From: an uncultured Sulfurovum sp.
GTDB taxonomy: Bacteria > Campylobacterota > Campylobacteria > Campylobacterales > Sulfurovaceae
Length of the DNA: 38,272 nucleotides
Reading direction: 5' to 3'
Assembly: GCA_902727935.1 (NCBI GenBank)
Contig: CACVAX010000014.1
Coordinates: forward strand, 1-38,272
A program made the position numbers and the translations under genes. Each line of letters starts with the position of its first letter. The stretch's first letter is position 1. The notes beneath the pieces were generated by a model. The model was not told the origin of the DNA and made no database searches. It worked only from the letters and a program-made list of their open reading frames with translations. Positions 25,162-35,467 of the stretch are shown here, one piece after another.

Positions 25162-27024
25162 TTGGCTGCAAAAGACATCAACAAAAAACTCGACGAAATA
25201 TTTAAAGAATGTAAAAAATCTGATTTGATTACCTTTGAAGATTTAGCAAAAGAATTTGATAAACAACCTACCTTAGTACAAGCAAAAAAAATTCTAAAAC
25301 TTTCTCAAACACATAAAATAAACTTAGTGACTTCTTCAGAATATGCACATTTTCTTTCTGTATCAGAGAAAAAAAAGCGTGAAGAATTACGAAAAAAAGA
25401 GATGGAAAGTGGTGATGCTGAAGGCTTTGATTTTTTAAAAGAAAAAGAGCTTTTAGAGTGGAGTCGCTCTGATTCACCTGTGCGTATGTATCTTCGTGAA
25501 ATGGGTAAAATTCCTTTATTAACCAAAGATGAAGAGGTCTTTTTAAGTAGAGAGATTGAAGCTGGTGAAGATGTAATTTTAGATGCGATTTGTTCTGTTC
25601 CTTATCTTATAGATTATATTTTAAACTATAAAGGACCTCTCTTAAATAGGGAACGTCGTGTTAAAGAGTTGTTTAAAAGTTTTGAAGATGAAAAAGAAGA
25701 GTCAGATGATAAAGCTGATGCTAGCTCAACGGATGAGTCTGAAAAAGCCTCTTCAGCTGATAAAGCTGCTGATAAACGGGTAAAGCAAGTAGTTTCTTCA
25801 TTTAAGGCACTGGAAAAAGCCAAAAAAGAGTGGATGAAAAGTCGTGATGAACTTGATATTACATTAGAAAGTGATATGGAGGACATTGAAAAGGTCATGC
25901 ATGAGCAGATGAAAGTTGCATTTAGAAAGCAACAACAAAAATTTGCATTGATTGATCTTGGGCCTACTTCTAAACTGATTAATGAACTTGTAAAAGCAAT
26001 GGAAACAGCACTTAAAAGTGATGATGGTTTTGAAAAAGAATTAAAAAGACTTGAGTATAAATTACCACTTTTCAATGATGCCTTAAAAGAAAATCATAGA
26101 GGTATTTTAGGAAATATTTTAGAGATGGATAAGGAAGACATTACGGATGCTGTTCCAGAGACAACGATGGTCAGTACTTATGTTGAGATTAAAAAACTTT
26201 ATGAAACAAGGGAAGCCAGTAAAGATAGTTTTAATCTTGATCCTGAAAAACTTGAAGAGATTTTAGGACAAATTCGTCGTGGTAAAAAGCGTTCAGAGAT
26301 AGCCAAAACAAGAATGGCAAAGTCAAACTTACGTTTGGTTGTGTCGATTGCCAAGCGTTATACCAATCGTGGTTTACCGTTCCTTGATCTTATCCAAGAA
26401 GGTAATATCGGTCTGATGAAAGCTGTTGATAAGTTTGAGTATCAAAAAGGGTATAAGTTTTCTACGTATGCTACTTGGTGGATTCGTCAAGCCATTTCAC
26501 GTGCCATTGCAGACCAAGCACGTACCATTCGTATTCCAATTCACATGATTGAAACCATTAACCGAATTAACAAGATTATTCGAAAAGGTCTTCAAGAGAC
26601 AGGGAAAGAGCCAGATTTAGACACCATTGCTAAAGAGGTTGGATTATCTGTAGATAAAGTTAAAAACGTTATTAAAATCACTAAAGAACCTGTGAGTCTT
26701 GAAACACCTGTGGGGGATGAAGATGATGGACGATTTGGTGACTTTATTGAAGACAAAGAGACGGTAAGCCCTTCTGATGCTGTACTTAATGATGACTTGA
26801 ACAATCAGATTGATGAAGTACTTGATCAATTAAATGAGCGTGAAAAAGCTGTTATACGAATGCGTTTTGGTCTTCTTTCTGATGAGAGTGATAGAACATT
26901 AGAGGAGATTGGAAAAGAGCTAAGAGTAACACGTGAACGTGTTAGACAGATTGAGTCTTCTGCCATTAAAAAGCTAAAACACCCAAGAGTAGGGCGTAAA
27001 CTTAAGAACTATATAGAGGGATAA
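25162..27024 (+). CDS. rpoD: RNA polymerase primary sigma factor (sigma-70)
   Basis: The 620-residue protein has a region 1.1-like N terminus and region 1.2 ([29 protein letters not shown] near 109). A long charged non-conserved insertion lies near 165-360. Region 2 follows, with [39 protein letters not shown] and [15 protein letters not shown], then region 3 and region 4 ending [28 protein letters not shown]. The start is TTG 25162 behind AAGGAG. A hairpin with a T run overlaps its stop. Confidence 0.98.
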   Translation: MAAKDINKKLDEIFKECKKSDLITFEDLAKEFDKQPTLVQAKKILKLSQTHKINLVTSSEYAHFLSVSEKKKREELRKKEMESGDAEGFDFLKEKELLEWSRSDSPVRMYLREMGKIPLLTKDEEVFLSREIEAGEDVILDAICSVPYLIDYILNYKGPLLNRERRVKELFKSFEDEKEESDDKADASSTDESEKASSADKAADKRVKQVVSSFKALEKAKKEWMKSRDELDITLESDMEDIEKVMHEQMKVAFRKQQQKFALIDLGPTSKLINELVKAMETALKSDDGFEKELKRLEYKLPLFNDALKENHRGILGNILEMDKEDITDAVPETTMVSTYVEIKKLYETREASKDSFNLDPEKLEEILGQIRRGKKRSEIAKTRMAKSNLRLVVSIAKRYTNRGLPFLDLIQEGNIGLMKAVDKFEYQKGYKFSTYATWWIRQAISRAIADQARTIRIPIHMIETINRINKIIRKGLQETGKEPDLDTIAKEVGLSVDKVKNVIKITKEPVSLETPVGDEDDGRFGDFIEDKETVSPSDAVLNDDLNNQIDEVLDQLNEREKAVIRMRFGLLSDESDRTLEEIGKELRVTRERVRQIESSAIKKLKHPRVGRKLKNYIEG

Positions 27025-27040
27025 TCCTCTATGTGTTTTT
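27013..27040 (+). terminator. Intrinsic terminator of rpoD
   Basis: ATAGAGG (27013-27019) and CCTCTAT (27026-27032) form a 7-bp stem with a 6-base loop, followed by GTGTTTTT. It overlaps the last codons of rpoD. Confidence 0.75.
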
Positions 27041-27053
27041 AGTAAGACACTTT

Positions 27054-27341
27054 TTAATAACACATTTCTTGTTTGAGTTTCTCTTGGTTAAGCTTTTTAA
27101 CCAACTTTACAGATAAGTCCCCATAACGTTCTTCATCCATACCAATTTTCTCTTTTAAGGTTTCGATATCATCGTTATTAGCCCAAGCATTTAAAATTTT
27201 AAACTCTTTTTTTGTGAGCTTTGTTTTTAAAACTGCTTTTAACTCATTTTCATCTTTAAGTGGACGAACCAGCTTTCTAACATGATTCTCTACTTCATCT
27301 CTAAGTGGGGTTGATTCTTCTAGTATTTCATCTTCATTCAT
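27054..27341 (-). CDS. Small acidic/charged hypothetical protein
   Basis: The 95-residue soluble protein is rich in Glu, Lys and Leu and predicted helical, with ...TKKEFKILNAWANNDDIETLKEKIGMDEERYGDLSVKLVKKLNQEKL. The pattern of a short DNA-binding-like helix pair (EFKILNAWANNDDIETLKEKIG) could be an HTH, but no family is recognised with confidence. Its ATG abuts the plsC stop, so it is the last gene of the ctpA-pur-plsC operon. Confidence 0.7.
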   Translation of the reverse strand: MNEDEILEESTPLRDEVENHVRKLVRPLKDENELKAVLKTKLTKKEFKILNAWANNDDIETLKEKIGMDEERYGDLSVKLVKKLNQEKLKQEMCY

Positions 27342-28055
27342 TTAACGTTCTCTTTTATGTTCTGTATATTCACTGTCAATGCATTTTTGCATTGTAAGTC
27401 TAAGTTCATCATACCACCCTTTATTGTGCTTAGAAACTTTAAATGGCTCTAAATAAGTAATATGAACGGTTGCATTATGAGCTGTTTTATTATGCTCATT
27501 AAGTAATTTCTTACTGTTAGTAATAACAATGGGTTGAATGGTAAGTTCAAATTTTTCAGCAATGATTCGAGTCCCACCTTTAAAGGCTAAAAGTGCTTGT
27601 TTATCGGTTCTTGTTCCTTCAGGAAAGATACTGATGATACGTTTAACTTCTCCTTGTACGGTCTCTTTGGTGTCACGTAAGAGTTTTACCAAACCAGCTT
27701 TGTTTTCTCTATCTACTTCGATCATTTTAGGTAGTTTTAGGAGGTAGCCAAACCAAGGTGCATCAAAAAGTTGCTTTTTAGCAACCCAACGGATATTACT
27801 ATTACTATCAGCTTCCAGTGACACAATGTCAATAATACCTTGATGATTTGCAACAAACATATCCACAGAGTTGTCTCGTGTTCCATGGGAGATAATTTTT
27901 CCTCCAAGAAAAAATATAATACTTTTATTCCAATAGTGAAGTATATTTGATTTTCTTTTAGGAAAAATCATCATAAGAGGTACCATGATACCTGCTGCTA
28001 TAAAAGAGATGGTTGCAGCACCATAGTAAAATCTAATCTTCGCAAAGGTCTTCAT
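27342..28055 (-). CDS. plsC: 1-acyl-sn-glycerol-3-phosphate acyltransferase
   Basis: PlsC adds the second acyl chain to make phosphatidic acid at the inner membrane. The 237-residue protein has one or two N-terminal hydrophobic helices, the catalytic NHQGIID (NHxxxxD) near residue 69, a WVAKKQLF segment and the substrate-binding FPEGTRT near 144. Its first 23 bases overlap the preceding gene, so translation is coupled. Confidence 0.94.
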   Translation of the reverse strand: MKTFAKIRFYYGAATISFIAAGIMVPLMMIFPKRKSNILHYWNKSIIFFLGGKIISHGTRDNSVDMFVANHQGIIDIVSLEADSNSNIRWVAKKQLFDAPWFGYLLKLPKMIEVDRENKAGLVKLLRDTKETVQGEVKRIISIFPEGTRTDKQALLAFKGGTRIIAEKFELTIQPIVITNSKKLLNEHNKTAHNATVHITYLEPFKVSKHNKGWYDELRLTMQKCIDSEYTEHKRER

Positions 28056-29040
28056 GTTTAATCCATCCTACTGTTCCATTTATGTATTCAATTTTAACAA
28101 ATTCATTTCGTTCAGCTAATTTGGTTGTTTTGAATTTTTGGTCAATATGAACGCTTGTTGAACTGTTTGATGTTGGTATGATGTAAAGAGGTGATCCCTC
28201 TTTGACACAAACTGTTGCCAATGCTGTATAAAATGTAAGTAAGACAGCAGCAGAGATAACAGCCATTACCAAATAAAAAAAGTCTCTTTTCCATAAAAAA
28301 AGTAAAACAAAAAATATGGAAAGTATCAGTAGGGTATATTTTTTTAGAGCTTCAAAACTATCATCTTTAGGGTTTAAATCTGTTTGTGCTGCTACTGAAC
28401 CATCTTGAAGTTCTATGGGAATACTTTTTTCTACAAAATTTTCTTTGATGGTATCAAAATAGCTAAATTTGAGTTCTTTTTGTTCACTAGGTAATACAAT
28501 ATAGTAGTGTATTTCCATTTTTGAGCCTGTTCGTTGGGCATTCTCTGTACCATCTTTTAAGGCAGAGGGAATATAGATGTCTTCTAAATTGGCATCATGT
28601 GCTTCAAGTGATATGGCAACTAGATTCGTTTTTTCATCATAAACAGAGACTTGGTGGTTTTTAATTTTAAGTTCAGAACCGATGACCCCTGAAAAATATT
28701 TATGTTGAGGTATTTTTTTCACAGGTATTTTGAGTGTTGAAAGTTCTTTTGTTTGACCATTAATATTGACAATGACCTTTGGAATGGTGAAAAGTTTTTC
28801 GGTTGTTTTAAAATAAAAAGTATAAAAAGTTTTAGACCCATTTTTAATAATAACAGGTTTTTTTAAAACAGGTTTTTTATCTCCTTGAAAATTAAAAGAG
28901 ATGCTTTCATTGGTTGTTGTTAAAAAACTAATGGGAAAAACCTGCTTTTCATATACTTTTTTAGGTACATAACTGTACTCTACATCCCCAGCAAATAAAC
29001 CAATTGTTAGGATGAATAGAAAAGTAATGAGTGTCTTCAT
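28033..29040 (-). CDS. BatD-like membrane protein with C-terminal SH3-like domain
   Basis: The 335-residue protein has a signal peptide (LFA, to about residue 17). Beta-rich Ig-like segments follow that resemble BatD/oxygen-tolerance proteins (VYEKQVFPISF..., FTIPKVIVNINGQ near 90). Then come two membrane helices near 235-275 and a bacterial SH3-like domain (VKEGSPLYIIP...VKIEYINGTVGWIKHEDL). The assignment is by pattern and moderate. It sits between purQ and plsC with overlaps at both ends. BatD proteins elsewhere work with MoxR and vWA proteins; the MoxR pair here is 7 kb away. Confidence 0.6.
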   Translation of the reverse strand: MKTLITFLFILTIGLFAGDVEYSYVPKKVYEKQVFPISFLTTTNESISFNFQGDKKPVLKKPVIIKNGSKTFYTFYFKTTEKLFTIPKVIVNINGQTKELSTLKIPVKKIPQHKYFSGVIGSELKIKNHQVSVYDEKTNLVAISLEAHDANLEDIYIPSALKDGTENAQRTGSKMEIHYYIVLPSEQKELKFSYFDTIKENFVEKSIPIELQDGSVAAQTDLNPKDDSFEALKKYTLLILSIFFVLLFLWKRDFFYLVMAVISAAVLLTFYTALATVCVKEGSPLYIIPTSNSSTSVHIDQKFKTTKLAERNEFVKIEYINGTVGWIKHEDLCED

Positions 29041-29714
29041 TAGGCGATTAGACCTTCAAGCATTTTTATACCGTCATCTGAACCTAAAATATTTTCTAAG
29101 GCACGTTCAGGATGAGGCATAAGACCAAATACATTTTTATTTTTATTACAAACACCAGCAATGGAGGTTACTGAACCATTAACAACAATGGGTTTCCCTT
29201 TTTCATCTGAATAACGTACTAATATTTGTTCATTAGCTTCAAGCTCCTTAAAGCCATTTTCATCAATGTAGTAGTTTCCATCAGCATGTGCAATTGGAAT
29301 ATTGAGTATTTCATCTTTTGCACATTTTTTTAAAAAATCATTATTATTATTAACTATTTTTAGGGTTTGAAATTTTGAAATGAAATGGAGACCAATATTT
29401 CTTTTTAAAGCACCAGGAAGTAGACCCACTTCGGTTAAGATTTGAAAACCATTACAGATACCCAGAACTTTCCCACCATTGTTAGCAAAGGTTATAACCG
29501 TTTTCATAATTGGTGAAAATTGTGCAATTGCACCTGAACGTAGATAGTCACCATAGGAAAAACCACCAGGAACAATAACTAAATCAGTACCTTCAGGTAG
29601 TTCAGTCTCTTTATGCCATACCACGGTTGTACTACAGCCTAGTTTTTCAAAAGCATACTTGGTGTCTAAATCACAGTTCGTACCAGGGAATTGCAAAATT
29701 GCTACATGTTTCAT
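29040..29714 (-). CDS. purQ: Phosphoribosylformylglycinamidine synthase subunit PurQ
   Basis: PurQ is the glutaminase subunit that feeds ammonia to PurL. The 224-residue class I amidotransferase has AILQFPGTNCD at the start, PGGFSYGDYLR near residue 50, the nucleophile Cys in GICNGFQIL near 86 and the C-terminal GLMPHPERA with the catalytic His and Glu. It is coupled to purS by TAATG. PurL itself is not in the window. Confidence 0.97.
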   Translation of the reverse strand: MKHVAILQFPGTNCDLDTKYAFEKLGCSTTVVWHKETELPEGTDLVIVPGGFSYGDYLRSGAIAQFSPIMKTVITFANNGGKVLGICNGFQILTEVGLLPGALKRNIGLHFISKFQTLKIVNNNNDFLKKCAKDEILNIPIAHADGNYYIDENGFKELEANEQILVRYSDEKGKPIVVNGSVTSIAGVCNKNKNVFGLMPHPERALENILGSDDGIKMLEGLIA

Positions 29715-29953
29715 TATACTAACTCGATCTTGTAATCTTCAATAACGGTATTTGCTAAAATATCTTCAGCCATTTTTTCAACTTCTTTTAAAGCATCTTC
29801 TTTATTAGTAGACGTTAGTTTAAGCACAATTTGTTTGCCCATGCGAACATCTTCTACCCCTTCAAAATTCATGGCATCAAGTGCATGATGAATTGCTTTT
29901 CCTTGAGGATCTAGTACACCTTCTTTTAAAAATATGTTTACAATGGCTGTCAT
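29714..29953 (-). CDS. purS: Phosphoribosylformylglycinamidine synthase subunit PurS
   Basis: The 79-residue protein is the small bridging subunit of the three-part PurLQS complex. It shows the family pattern VLDPQGKAIHHAL, GVEDVRMGKQI and the C-terminal LANTVIEDYKIE. It is coupled at both ends by TAATG junctions, which supports balanced synthesis with PurQ and PurC. Confidence 0.95.
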   Translation of the reverse strand: MTAIVNIFLKEGVLDPQGKAIHHALDAMNFEGVEDVRMGKQIVLKLTSTNKEDALKEVEKMAEDILANTVIEDYKIELV

Positions 29954-30672
29954 TATTTTACTTCTCCTAAAATTCTTGTTAATACTTCTTGATAAGCGAT
30001 GGTAAGACCACCTAAACCTTGTCTAAATCTATCTTTATCCATACTTTCACCTGTTTTGGCATCCCAAAATCTAAAGTTGTCAGGACTAAGTTCATCAATT
30101 AAGATGATATTGCCATTTGTATCTCTACCAAATTCAAGTTTAAAATCAACTACAGTTAAACCTTTATCGGAGAAGAACTCTTGCATTACGCTGTTTACTC
30201 TTCTTGCCATATAACGAATGTAGTCTAGTTCTTCTGTATTTTTAACCAATTCTAAAATAAGACAATGCTGATCATTTAATTTTGGGTCACCGAGTGCATC
30301 ATTTTTATAGTCAAACTCTACTAAAGTAAAAGGAAGTACTTTCCCATTTTCAATACCAAGGTTCTTACTTAAAGAACCCGTTGCAATGTTTCTTACAATT
30401 ACTTCTATATAGATAACCTCTGCTTTTTTATGTAGCATATGGTTGTCATCTAACATTTTAACGAAGTGTGTTGAAATACCTTTATTTTGTAAAAGCTTAA
30501 AGAGTTCAGTTGAAATTTTGTTGTTTAATGCACCTTTTCCTGCTTCAGAAGATTTTTTTTCACCATTAAAAGCTGTTAAATCATCTTTAAACTCAGAAAT
30601 TAAAAGTGCTTCATCTTCTGTATGCCAAACTTTCTTTGCTTTACCTTCATAAAGCAATGATGTTTTTTCCAT
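29953..30672 (-). CDS. purC: SAICAR synthetase
   Basis: PurC joins aspartate to CAIR in purine synthesis. The 239-residue protein has [10 protein letters not shown] at the start, [13 protein letters not shown] near residue 27, [11 protein letters not shown] near 92 and the ATP/aspartate site [14 protein letters not shown] near 200. AAGGA precedes the ATG. It is followed by purS and purQ and preceded by ctpA 29 bases away. Confidence 0.97.
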   Translation of the reverse strand: MEKTSLLYEGKAKKVWHTEDEALLISEFKDDLTAFNGEKKSSEAGKGALNNKISTELFKLLQNKGISTHFVKMLDDNHMLHKKAEVIYIEVIVRNIATGSLSKNLGIENGKVLPFTLVEFDYKNDALGDPKLNDQHCLILELVKNTEELDYIRYMARRVNSVMQEFFSDKGLTVVDFKLEFGRDTNGNIILIDELSPDNFRFWDAKTGESMDKDRFRQGLGGLTIAYQEVLTRILGEVK

Positions 30673-30701
30673 TATTATGTCGTCCTTGTTTTTAGTTAAA
30701 T

Positions 30702-32009
30702 TTATTGCTTGGTAATCATAAGTGCTTTGAGAATATCAACAGCTGATTTAAGTTGTGCATCCTTATACAATTGCTCTTCTGTGATGATTGTTTTATCTTC
30801 TTTTTCATCTTTTTTCTCTTTTTTGCCATCTACTTTTTCAAGTTCACTCTCTAAGTGTTTTTGTAAATCTTTCTCTTTTATAGAGATTCCTTCTTCAGCT
30901 TTTTTGATTTCCCCAAACGAGACCTCAATGTCAGGGGTCACGCCAACAGCTTGAATGGTTCTTCCACTTGGTAAATAATAACGTGCAATGGTTAAGCGTA
31001 AAGCTTCGGTTTGACTAATAGGCATCACTACTTGAACTGAACCTTTTCCAAATGTTTTATTCCCAACAACAATAGCCCGTTTATGGTCTTGTAACGCACC
31101 TGAAACAATTTCTGAAGCAGAGGCTGAACCTCCATTAACCAAGATAACTAAAGGGGTTTGCATATCAGTATTAGCTTCACTGGCATTATAAACCAAGTTT
31201 TCCTCAGGAATTTTACCTTTTTGGCTTACAATTGCCCCTTCTTTAACAAACATATCAACAACACCAATGGCTTGATTTAGTAGACCACCTGGGTTATTTC
31301 TTAAATCAAGAACAATTCCTTTTTTCTTAGGGTTGTCACTAATTCCTTTTTGCAGTCCTTGTACCACTTTTTGGTCAAAAGAGGTGACACGCATATAGAG
31401 GATGTCTTCCCCAATTTTTTTAGAGTAAACGGATTGAATTTCTATAATGTCTCGAATAATTTCAATCTTAAGAGGCTTCATTTCCCCTTTTCTAACAACT
31501 GTCAGTTCAATGGCTGTTTTAGGCTTTCCACGCATAATTGAAACAGCTTTATCGATGGTCATTCCCATGGTAGCTTGTTCATTTATTTTTAAAATAATGT
31601 CACCAGATTTGATACCAGCTTCATCAGCAGGTGTGCCTTCAAGAGGTGCAATAACAGTTAAAGCCCCATCTTTCATACCGACAGTAATACCCAGCCCACC
31701 AAATTCTCCATGGGTTTGAACTTGTAACTCCTTGGTCTCTTTGGCATCCATAAATGATGAGTGTGCATCAAGATTTGAAAGCATGCCTTTGAGTGCATTG
31801 TTGATAATATCAGAAGCATTAATGTCATCAACATACTGCTCTTCAACAAGTTGCACTATTTTGGTGAATTTCAAGTATGATTCTAATTTTGAACTTTGCA
31901 CATCTTGACGATCGGCATTATCAGCTTGTAAAGAAGTTGTGAGAATTACTACAGCAGTTATGCTAGAAATAAAACCTAATAGCATTGCTTTTTTATTTTT
32001 AATTATCAT
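30702..32009 (-). CDS. ctpA: C-terminal processing peptidase (S41 family)
   Basis: The periplasmic serine protease has 435 residues. An N-terminal hydrophobic signal or anchor ends near residue 29. A helical segment follows, then a PDZ domain near 95-180 ([29 protein letters not shown]). The S41 core has [10 protein letters not shown] and the catalytic Ser in [10 protein letters not shown], with the Lys in [11 protein letters not shown]. The C terminus has a Lys/Glu-rich stretch. Ctp proteases trim envelope proteins and peptidoglycan hydrolases. It heads the pur-plsC operon. Confidence 0.95.
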   Translation of the reverse strand: MIIKNKKAMLLGFISSITAVVILTTSLQADNADRQDVQSSKLESYLKFTKIVQLVEEQYVDDINASDIINNALKGMLSNLDAHSSFMDAKETKELQVQTHGEFGGLGITVGMKDGALTVIAPLEGTPADEAGIKSGDIILKINEQATMGMTIDKAVSIMRGKPKTAIELTVVRKGEMKPLKIEIIRDIIEIQSVYSKKIGEDILYMRVTSFDQKVVQGLQKGISDNPKKKGIVLDLRNNPGGLLNQAIGVVDMFVKEGAIVSQKGKIPEENLVYNASEANTDMQTPLVILVNGGSASASEIVSGALQDHKRAIVVGNKTFGKGSVQVVMPISQTEALRLTIARYYLPSGRTIQAVGVTPDIEVSFGEIKKAEEGISIKEKDLQKHLESELEKVDGKKEKKDEKEDKTIITEEQLYKDAQLKSAVDILKALMITKQ

Positions 32010-32209
32010 TTAATTGTTATTTATCCCATTATTTTTGTAAAGGTGTACATTTTATCTAAAATTGATAAAAATTTAGTAATTTTAGCATCATGTTATTTTA
32101 TAATTATTATCAATAAAGCCATTTTGCGACTAAAGTAGCATTTTTTTATCAAAACTTATATTAAAATGTTGGAAATGAAATTAAAATTATAGAGTTATGA
32201 AGGATATAT

Positions 32210-34783
32210 ATGAGTATTTTAGAAAAATTAACCCACCAAATGAGTGCATCAATCGAATCAGCTGTTTCACTTGCTTTACACAATAAAAATCAAGAAGTTG
32301 ACCCTTTACATGTAATGTGGGGGTTACTGACCAACAGCAGTTCACTTTTACAACAAGCATTAAATAAAATGGGAGTAGATAAAGCTGCCATTGAGTTAGA
32401 TGTGAAATCATTTACTAATAAATTGCCTACAGTCTCATCGGTTACGAAAGAGAGCATTCGACTTTCTCAAAAATTGGTGGCTACTTTACAATCTGCCGAA
32501 GGAATTATGACAGCCAATGGCGATCAATACTTGTCCGTAGATGCTTGGATTATTGCCAATATTAATGAGGGATTCATTAAAGATTCCATGGGTAAATATG
32601 TGAACTTATCTGAATTAAAAAAGACATTAGAGTCCATACGAGGGGGTAAAACTATTGATTCACAAAGTGGAGATGAAGCATTAGAAGCACTTGATAAATA
32701 TGGAATTGATTTAAATAAAAAAGCCATAGATGGTGAGTTAGACCCTGTCATTGGTAGAGATGAAGAAGTGCAACGAATGATGCAAATTTTGATTCGTAAA
32801 ACTAAAAATAATCCTATTTTGATTGGTGAGCCAGGGACAGGTAAAACAGCCATTGTGGAAGGGTTGGCACAGCGTATTGTGAACAAAGAAGTACCATTAA
32901 GTTTACAAAACATGCGTGTTATTTCATTGGACATGAACCGTTTAATTGCAGGTGCAAAATACAGAGGTGAGTTTGAGGAACGATTAAAAGCTGTTATTGA
33001 TGAAGTTAAAGAGTCTTCAAATATTATTTTATTTATTGATGAAATTCATACAATTATTGGAGCTGGAGGTTCAGAAGGTGGTAACGATGCTGCGAACATT
33101 TTAAAACCAGCACTTGCACGTGGAGAGTTGCGAACCATTGGGGCGACAACACTTAAAGAATATCGAAAGTATTTTGAGAAAGACACAGCACTTCAAAGAC
33201 GTTTCCAGCCTGTTAAAGTAGATGAGCCAAGTATTAACGAAGCACTACAAATTTTACGTGGAATTAAAGAGCGTTTAGAGTCTCATCATAATGTAACCAT
33301 TACAGATACGGCTTTAGTTTCAGCTGCTAAATTGTCTGACAGATACATTACAGACAGATTTTTACCAGATAAAGCCATTGACCTTATAGACGAAGCTGCA
33401 GCAGAGCTTAAAATGCAAATTGAGTCTGAACCTACTGACTTAGCAAAAGCCAAACGTGCATTGTCTACTTTACAGGTAGAAAAAGAAGCACTGCGTATGG
33501 AAGAGGGTGATAAAAATGATACGCGTCTTAATGAGATAGAGAAAGAGTTAGCCGATCTTGAAGAAGAAAAAGCTTCTTTACAGAGTCAATTTGACAATGA
33601 GAAAAAAGTTTTTAATGAAATAGCGATACTCAAAAGTGAGATAGAATCATTAAAAACCAAAGCAAATGTTGCTGAACGTGAAGGAGATTTCTCAAAAGTA
33701 GCTGAAATTACACATGGACAAATACCAGCTAAAGAACAAGAAGTAAATCGTTTAGAAGAGCGTTGGAAAACCATGACCAAAGAGGGGACTTTACTTAAAA
33801 ACTCTGTTGATGATGAGATGATTGCGTCTATTGTGAGTCGTTGGACAGGAATCCCTGTAAATAAAATGTTACAAACAGAAAAAGACAAAATTTTAAATGT
33901 AGAAAGTATTTTAAATCAAGAAGTTATTGGTCAAAATGAAGCACTAAAAGCTGTAGCACGTGCCATAAAACGCAACAAAGCAGGACTTAGTGAGTTAAAC
34001 CGTCCAATAGGTTCGTTTATGTTCTTGGGACCAACAGGAGTAGGTAAAACACAGGTTGCTAAGACTTTGGCTAAGTTCTTGTTTGATTCTGAAAAATCAC
34101 TCATAAGAATTGATATGTCTGAATACATGGAGAAACATGCAGCTTCACGTTTAGTGGGTGCACCTCCAGGTTATGTAGGTTATGATGAAGGTGGACAGCT
34201 TACAGAAGCTGTAAGAAGAAAGCCTTATTCTGTTGTTCTTTTTGATGAGATTGAAAAAGCACATCCAGATGTATTTAACACTCTGTTGCAAGTACTTGAT
34301 GATGGTCGTTTAACAGATAACAAAGGTGTAACCATAGATTTTAAAAACACCATTATTATCATGACTTCTAACATTGCTTCTGATAAAATTATGAAATATA
34401 GTGATAGAAATGAGCGAGAAGTAGCCGTAAATGAAGAGTTAAAAAGACATTTTAAGCCAGAGTTCTTGAACCGTTTAGATGACATTGTGACGTTTAATCC
34501 TCTTGATCTTGAAGCCATTACAGGGATTGTAGATATTTTGTTTGAAAGCATTGAGAAAAAGTTAGCGAGTAGGGACATTAAAATTAGTCTGAGTCCAGCT
34601 GCTAAAGCTTACATAGCAGAAGTAGGGTTTGACCCAGACTATGGTGCAAGACCTCTTAAAAGAGCTTTATATGATGAGGTAGAAGACAGACTTGCAGAGC
34701 TTATTTTAGAAGACAAAGTAGTAGAAGGTTCTTCGGTTGCTTTTGATGTGGCTGATAATGAGATAATTGTTAAAATAGATTAG
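32210..34783 (+). CDS. clpB: ATP-dependent disaggregase ClpB
   Basis: ClpB is the Hsp100 chaperone that works with DnaK to dissolve aggregates. The 857-residue protein has an N-terminal Clp repeat domain. The first AAA+ domain has Walker [10 protein letters not shown] near 206 and [12 protein letters not shown]. The long coiled-coil middle domain near 410-530 is present and marks it as ClpB rather than ClpA. The second AAA+ domain has GPTGVGKTQ near 606 and [15 protein letters not shown] precedes ATG 32210. No CIRCE or HAIR operator is visible in the upstream 200 bases. Confidence 0.98.
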   Translation: MSILEKLTHQMSASIESAVSLALHNKNQEVDPLHVMWGLLTNSSSLLQQALNKMGVDKAAIELDVKSFTNKLPTVSSVTKESIRLSQKLVATLQSAEGIMTANGDQYLSVDAWIIANINEGFIKDSMGKYVNLSELKKTLESIRGGKTIDSQSGDEALEALDKYGIDLNKKAIDGELDPVIGRDEEVQRMMQILIRKTKNNPILIGEPGTGKTAIVEGLAQRIVNKEVPLSLQNMRVISLDMNRLIAGAKYRGEFEERLKAVIDEVKESSNIILFIDEIHTIIGAGGSEGGNDAANILKPALARGELRTIGATTLKEYRKYFEKDTALQRRFQPVKVDEPSINEALQILRGIKERLESHHNVTITDTALVSAAKLSDRYITDRFLPDKAIDLIDEAAAELKMQIESEPTDLAKAKRALSTLQVEKEALRMEEGDKNDTRLNEIEKELADLEEEKASLQSQFDNEKKVFNEIAILKSEIESLKTKANVAEREGDFSKVAEITHGQIPAKEQEVNRLEERWKTMTKEGTLLKNSVDDEMIASIVSRWTGIPVNKMLQTEKDKILNVESILNQEVIGQNEALKAVARAIKRNKAGLSELNRPIGSFMFLGPTGVGKTQVAKTLAKFLFDSEKSLIRIDMSEYMEKHAASRLVGAPPGYVGYDEGGQLTEAVRRKPYSVVLFDEIEKAHPDVFNTLLQVLDDGRLTDNKGVTIDFKNTIIIMTSNIASDKIMKYSDRNEREVAVNEELKRHFKPEFLNRLDDIVTFNPLDLEAITGIVDILFESIEKKLASRDIKISLSPAAKAYIAEVGFDPDYGARPLKRALYDEVEDRLAELILEDKVVEGSSVAFDVADNEIIVKID

Positions 34784-34809
34784 CTTTTAACTTCTTTATA
34801 ATTGAGAAA

Positions 34810-34835
34810 GAAGAGAATTATTGACAATTCTCTTC
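34810..34835. terminator. Bidirectional terminator between clpB and the fibre locus
   Basis: GAAGAGAATT (34810-34819) and AATTCTCTTC (34826-34835) form a perfect 10-bp stem with a 6-base loop, in the convergent spacer. It overlaps the final codons of the minus-strand gene. T-rich sequence follows on the minus side. Confidence 0.7.
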
Positions 34836-35459
34836 ATACGCTGTAACACCAAAGACACTATTGGCAACATCAGAACTATCATGAGAAACACTGTTTTCAA
34901 CTTCTAAGTTTCGGTTGTTAATGCTGTTCTCATTGGGACAATCTCTTCTGATTTCAGGTTCCATATCATCTATGGTTTCGACGTTTTTGGTCTCAACACT
35001 GTTGATGACATGAACATTGTTACTCCCCGTAATGCGTACACCAAAAAGCCCTTCATCGACTTTAACATTTTTTATACTTACGATGTTCATAATCTCTTTA
35101 TTGCTTTGGTTGCGAATCTCTGTGCCAAGTTCACCATTTTGAGCAATGTATTCATTGTAGTCACGTTGGTTTTTAATCTCTATATAGTTAACATTTTCAT
35201 CTTCAGAATTAATATGTGCTTTTTGTTTATTTAGGGCATCTCCTCTAAGCGAACGAGCCGTATCATTCATAAGTGCTGATTTTTCTTCATCCATACCAAT
35301 AAGGAGCAGTTTGGGTTTTCGTATAGTTTTTTTTTGTTGGTGTTTTTTAAGAGACTTTAGGGGTTTGAGAGTTTGCTTATTGATTAGCTCATTCCAAATA
35401 GCTTCTTCTGCAAGTATCGTATACGTTAAGATAAGAAAAGTTATAAATATCTTTTTCAT
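34818..35459 (-). CDS. Exported repeat protein, last gene of CsgG-like locus
   Basis: The 213-residue protein has a signal peptide (cleavage near residue 17), a Lys-rich segment to about 50 and a C-terminal half rich in Asn, Val, Ser and Glu. Strand-like repeats appear there: SIKNVKVDEGLFGVRI, NNVHVINSVETKNVETI and, at 183-208, RNLEVENSV...VANSVFGVTAY. The last one lines up with the second repeat of the 105-residue proteins upstream (NLxVxN followed by N(S/T)xxGV/I...aromatic). Two cysteines (RRDCPNEN and Cys212) could form a disulfide. It starts 8 bases after the CsgG-like gene with AGGA upstream. I infer a minor subunit, nucleator or anchor; function is not known. Confidence 0.7.
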   Translation of the reverse strand: MKKIFITFLILTYTILAEEAIWNELINKQTLKPLKSLKKHQQKKTIRKPKLLLIGMDEEKSALMNDTARSLRGDALNKQKAHINSEDENVNYIEIKNQRDYNEYIAQNGELGTEIRNQSNKEIMNIVSIKNVKVDEGLFGVRITGSNNVHVINSVETKNVETIDDMEPEIRRDCPNENSINNRNLEVENSVSHDSSDVANSVFGVTAYEENCQ

Positions 35460-35467
35460 GCTTTGTC

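Noticed and set aside
25626..26075. 149-residue minus-strand frame inside rpoD
   Set aside because: It is opposite the charged non-conserved insertion of rpoD; the Ser/Leu-rich composition is a mirror of Glu/Lys/Asp codons.
32010..32209. CIRCE or HAIR heat-shock operator before clpB
   Set aside because: No TTAGCACTC-N9-GAGTGCTAA or CTTGAGT-N7-ACTCAAG pattern is present in the divergent ctpA-clpB spacer.
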